A program made the translations under genes and the position numbers. Below are positions 43,877 through 45,742 of a stretch of 45,742 nucleotides of DNA, piece by piece. Numbering within the stretch: the stretch's first letter is position 1; each line of letters starts with the position of its first letter. Under the pieces are notes generated by a model. The model searched no databases, had not been told where the DNA came from, and saw nothing but the letters and a program-made list of their open reading frames with translations. This DNA is from Pontibacter roseus DSM 17521 (GTDB taxonomy: Bacteria; Bacteroidota; Bacteroidia; Cytophagales; Hymenobacteraceae). The stretch lies in the NCBI RefSeq assembly GCF_000373265.1, contig NZ_KB890767.1, forward strand, positions 336,598-382,339, read 5' to 3'.

Positions 43877-45163
43877 ATGCTTGATAGACACAAAGCTCCA
43901 GAAATACACGAGATAGAAGCAGTCACGCTACAAATAGCTGAAGTAACACACCTAAGCAACGGAGCTAGACTGCATTATATAAAAAGCGAAACCCAGCCTG
44001 TTGTCAGGCTGGATTTTGTTTTTAAAGCGGGTAAGTGGTACGAACCCAAGCCCGGAGTATCTGACTTGGCCGGTAAAATGCTGTTCGAAGGAACGGTCAA
44101 TCATACCGCTAAACAAATAGCAGAGAAGGTAGCTTTCTACGGGGCTACTTTCGACAACAACCAAGGCTATGACCGAACAGAGTTCACGCTCTACTGCCTC
44201 AGCAAGTATATGCCTGAATTACTGCCGCTAGTGCTGGACGTACTGCAAAATCCTATCTTTCCCGAATCAGAATTTAATCTGCTCAAGAAGAGGAACCAGC
44301 AGAACCTGAAGGTACAGCGTCAGAAGAATAGCTACCTAGCTACACATAGTTTCACAAAGCTTATCTATGGCGACGGTCATCCTTATGTCTTTGGACTAAA
44401 CGAGAACGGCCTAGATAATATAAGCCGTGAAGAATTAGAAGGCTTCTATAAGAGCAGGTTCAGCACAAAGAACCTAGAGGTATTTGCCTGTGGCAGCATC
44501 GATGACTCTATGCAGATACTGCTTGAAAAAGAAATCCAAGACTTAAACCTGCAAGGCAGTACAAGTGAAGGAGACACTGGAGCATCAATCTCTGCGAAAG
44601 AAAAGAGTGCTTTTGTTGATATGCCAGAAAGTATACAATCTTCCATACGGATAGGCAAGCGATTCCCTAAGATACAGCATGAAGATTACCATCGATTGGT
44701 TGTGTTGAATGAAATACTAGGAGGCTACTTTGGCTCCAGATTGATGCGGAACATCCGGGAGGACAAAGGCTATACCTATGGCATCTACTCGGCAATTTCG
44801 CCAAAGGAGCACGACAGCTTGTTCTACATTGGCACAGACGTAAACTATCAAGTTACAGATAGTACTATAGAAGAGATTAGGAAGGAGATACATCAACTAC
44901 AGTCGGAGCCGGTGCCTGAAGATGAACTGCATGTTGTCAAAAACTACATGTTAGGTAAGTTCTTAAACGATATAGCTACCATCTTTGAGCAATGCGACCG
45001 ATACAAGCGTATAGTGCTGCAGAACTTACCTTATGAACACTATAACAATTACATAGCTACTGTTAGAGCTGTAACAGCAGAAGAACTTAAAGAGTTAGCG
45101 CAACGGTATCTACAGCCAGATGAATTGAAGACAGCAGTAGCCGGTAAAAAGGCAGGCAAATAA
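43877..45163 (+). CDS. M16-family (insulinase-like) protein lacking the zinc motif
   Basis: A 428-residue protein with the two halves of an M16 half-barrel subunit. The zinc motif HxxEH is absent: where active subunits read HxxEHMLFxGT, this one has Asp63-Leu-Ala-Gly-Lys67 followed by MLFEGT. The R/Y substrate-binding region is kept near the C-terminal half (LMRNIREDKGYTYGIYSAIS, 289-308). This is the pattern of the non-catalytic partner in two-subunit M16 peptidases (as in the mitochondrial processing peptidase). The catalytic partner, often encoded next door, is not downstream here, where an rRNA operon lies on the other strand. Codon use appears richer in A+T than in most neighbours. Confidence 0.88.
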   Translation: MLDRHKAPEIHEIEAVTLQIAEVTHLSNGARLHYIKSETQPVVRLDFVFKAGKWYEPKPGVSDLAGKMLFEGTVNHTAKQIAEKVAFYGATFDNNQGYDRTEFTLYCLSKYMPELLPLVLDVLQNPIFPESEFNLLKKRNQQNLKVQRQKNSYLATHSFTKLIYGDGHPYVFGLNENGLDNISREELEGFYKSRFSTKNLEVFACGSIDDSMQILLEKEIQDLNLQGSTSEGDTGASISAKEKSAFVDMPESIQSSIRIGKRFPKIQHEDYHRLVVLNEILGGYFGSRLMRNIREDKGYTYGIYSAISPKEHDSLFYIGTDVNYQVTDSTIEEIRKEIHQLQSEPVPEDELHVVKNYMLGKFLNDIATIFEQCDRYKRIVLQNLPYEHYNNYIATVRAVTAEELKELAQRYLQPDELKTAVAGKKAGK

Positions 45164-45167
45164 TACT

Positions 45168-45231
45168 TCATAAAACAAAAAGCGGCAGGGGCCAGCAATA
45201 TTGCTGGCCCCTGCCGCTTTTTGTTTTATGA
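45168..45231. terminator. 64-bp perfect palindromic bidirectional terminator
   Basis: Two 32-base arms centred between 45199 and 45200 are exactly complementary (core GCGGCAGGGGCCAGCAAT); A5 and T5 tracts flank the GC-rich stem. It ends the M16 gene and would also stop transcripts arriving from the rRNA side. Confidence 0.93.
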
Positions 45232-45466
45232 TAACCTGAACGAAACTTATATGTTCAGAGACAATTAAAAAGTAAACCTAAAATCAATTAATAGAACTAT
45301 GGATAATAACTTATAAAGAATGTCTCATCTTCACAAAGAAATTTCGTCATAGACAACTTAATCAAAAGCTTCATACTGCTCTAATGAGTCCGACTATGCC
45401 TCATACTATTCCCTCTTCATACCCCGTCATCTCCCCTGCCTCGCCCCTGCTACTTCTTTAAACGCG
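45232..45466. other. spacer between the M16 gene and the rRNA operon terminator
   Basis: No gene or RNA is recognised. The left part is AT-rich and the right part (from about 45410) is C-rich. Transcripts from both sides converge here. Confidence 0.5.
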
Positions 45467-45503
45467 GACGGCCCCCGCGTCCATGTCGGATGCGGGGGCC
45501 GTC
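45467..45503 (-). terminator. probable rRNA operon terminator
   Basis: A perfect 12-bp GC-rich stem (GACGGCCCCCGC/GCGGGGGCCGTC, arms 45467-45478 and 45492-45503) stands ten bases beyond the 3' end of the 5S rRNA. On the minus strand only CGCGTTT follows, so the T-run is weak. Confidence 0.7.
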
Positions 45504-45513
45504 TCGTCTGTTG

Positions 45514-45625
45514 GGGTTGGCGGCCACCTACTCTCCCGGGTGTGACCCCAGTACCATCGGCGCAGCCGGGCTTAACTTCTCTGTTCGGGATGGGAAGAGG
45601 TGGACACCGGCGCCATAGCCGCCAT
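45514..45625 (-). rRNA. rrf: 5S ribosomal RNA
   Basis: On the minus strand the sequence runs from TGGCGGCTATGGCGCCGG through the canonical CCCATCCCGAACAGAG and AAGTTAAGCCC blocks to GGAGAGTAGGTGGCCGCCA. The terminal TGGCGGC/GCCGCCA helix (45624-45618 with 45524-45518) closes the molecule. Length is about 112 bases; the exact ends are uncertain by a few bases. It is the last gene of an rRNA operon whose 23S gene should lie just to the right of the window. Confidence 0.94.
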
Positions 45626-45742
45626 TGTCTTGGCCCGGTTTCTGCGCGGGCGCCAATGGCTGATAAAGCTCTTTTACGTTTTGACTAGCTGGGAGAGAAA
45701 AAGCAAGGGTTTGCCAGGGGGCGGGCCGGCTCTGACCGGCCG
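45626..45742 (-). other. 23S-5S rRNA spacer
   Basis: This stretch lies between the 5S gene and the window edge. It includes a GGCCGG/CCGGCC stem at 45724-45741, which may be a processing stem or the very end of the 23S region. No tRNA is seen. Confidence 0.6.

Noticed and set aside
1..45742. CRISPR arrays, tRNA genes, prophage, integrase, riboswitches or toxin-antitoxin pairs
   Set aside because: Spacers were read on both strands; no regularly spaced repeats, cloverleaf with TTCGA-type arm, phage genes or classic riboswitch cores were recognised.

Overview
The window looks like a chromosomal core segment of a Bacteroidota organism, most likely a Cytophagales/Hymenobacteraceae relative (Pontibacter or Rufibacter type; the genus is inference). 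The grounds are type IX secretion genes (sprA, porU, porV), a secreted protease with a T9SS sorting domain, DUF3078 and DUF4292 proteins, M57 'HEIGH' lipoproteins, the ruvA-sprA-gcvH-vanZ order, Bacteroidota-type promoters (-7 TAnnTTTG) and almost no Shine-Dalgarno sequences. GC is about 50-54% by eye. I see no prophage, integrase, transposase, CRISPR array or tRNA.

Layout. 1-445 (-): start of a DUF3078 barrel gene, divergent from a long + strand run at 640-8395: crotonase, flippase, dut, sugar-nucleotide transferase, TPR protein, DUF4292 lipoprotein and EnvC-like factor, closed by a strong terminator. 8455-9079 has no gene but several hairpins. 9143-12559 (+): two tandem tatA genes, gatA and an MltD-like lytic transglycosylase, then a terminator. 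12858-23747 (+): maeB, ruvA, the giant T9SS translocon gene sprA, gcvH and vanZ. 23933-26578 (+): secreted S8 protease. 26731-28646 (-): tandem pair of M57 lipoprotein metalloproteases, each with its own promoter and terminator. 29017-29898 (-) yicC diverges from 30030-30722 (+) purQ. 30785-31559 has no gene and carries a composite palindromic repeat. 31560-37017 (-): FAD oxidoreductase, TolB-like/beta-barrel fusion and serine hydrolase, tightly packed. 37100-38700 (+): MBL hydrolase, pssA and purS. 38809-45163 (+): porU, porV and an M16-family protein, then a 64-bp perfect palindromic terminator. 45514-45625 (-): 5S rRNA, the end of an rRNA operon that enters from the right.

How the genes fit together. 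The main theme is envelope building and protein export. SprA is the outer-membrane T9SS channel, PorV shuttles cargo from it, and PorU is the sortase that removes the cargo's C-terminal signal; the S8 protease is probable cargo. TatA proteins, flippase, EnvC-like factor, lytic transglycosylase and PssA are envelope functions. Dut, PurQ, PurS, GatA, MaeB, GcvH, RuvA and YicC are housekeeping.

No wholly new multi-gene system is evident. The points I think most worth checking are a roughly six-fold excess of the hexamer GGTATA/TATACC in coding and non-coding DNA, a 208-bp composite inverted-repeat element at 31008-31215, an S8 protease with Glu at the catalytic Asp position, a TolB-like/barrel protein whose N-terminus looks like a zinc-peptidase fold with all metal ligands lost, and the duplicated M57 genes with a conserved promoter-leader block.
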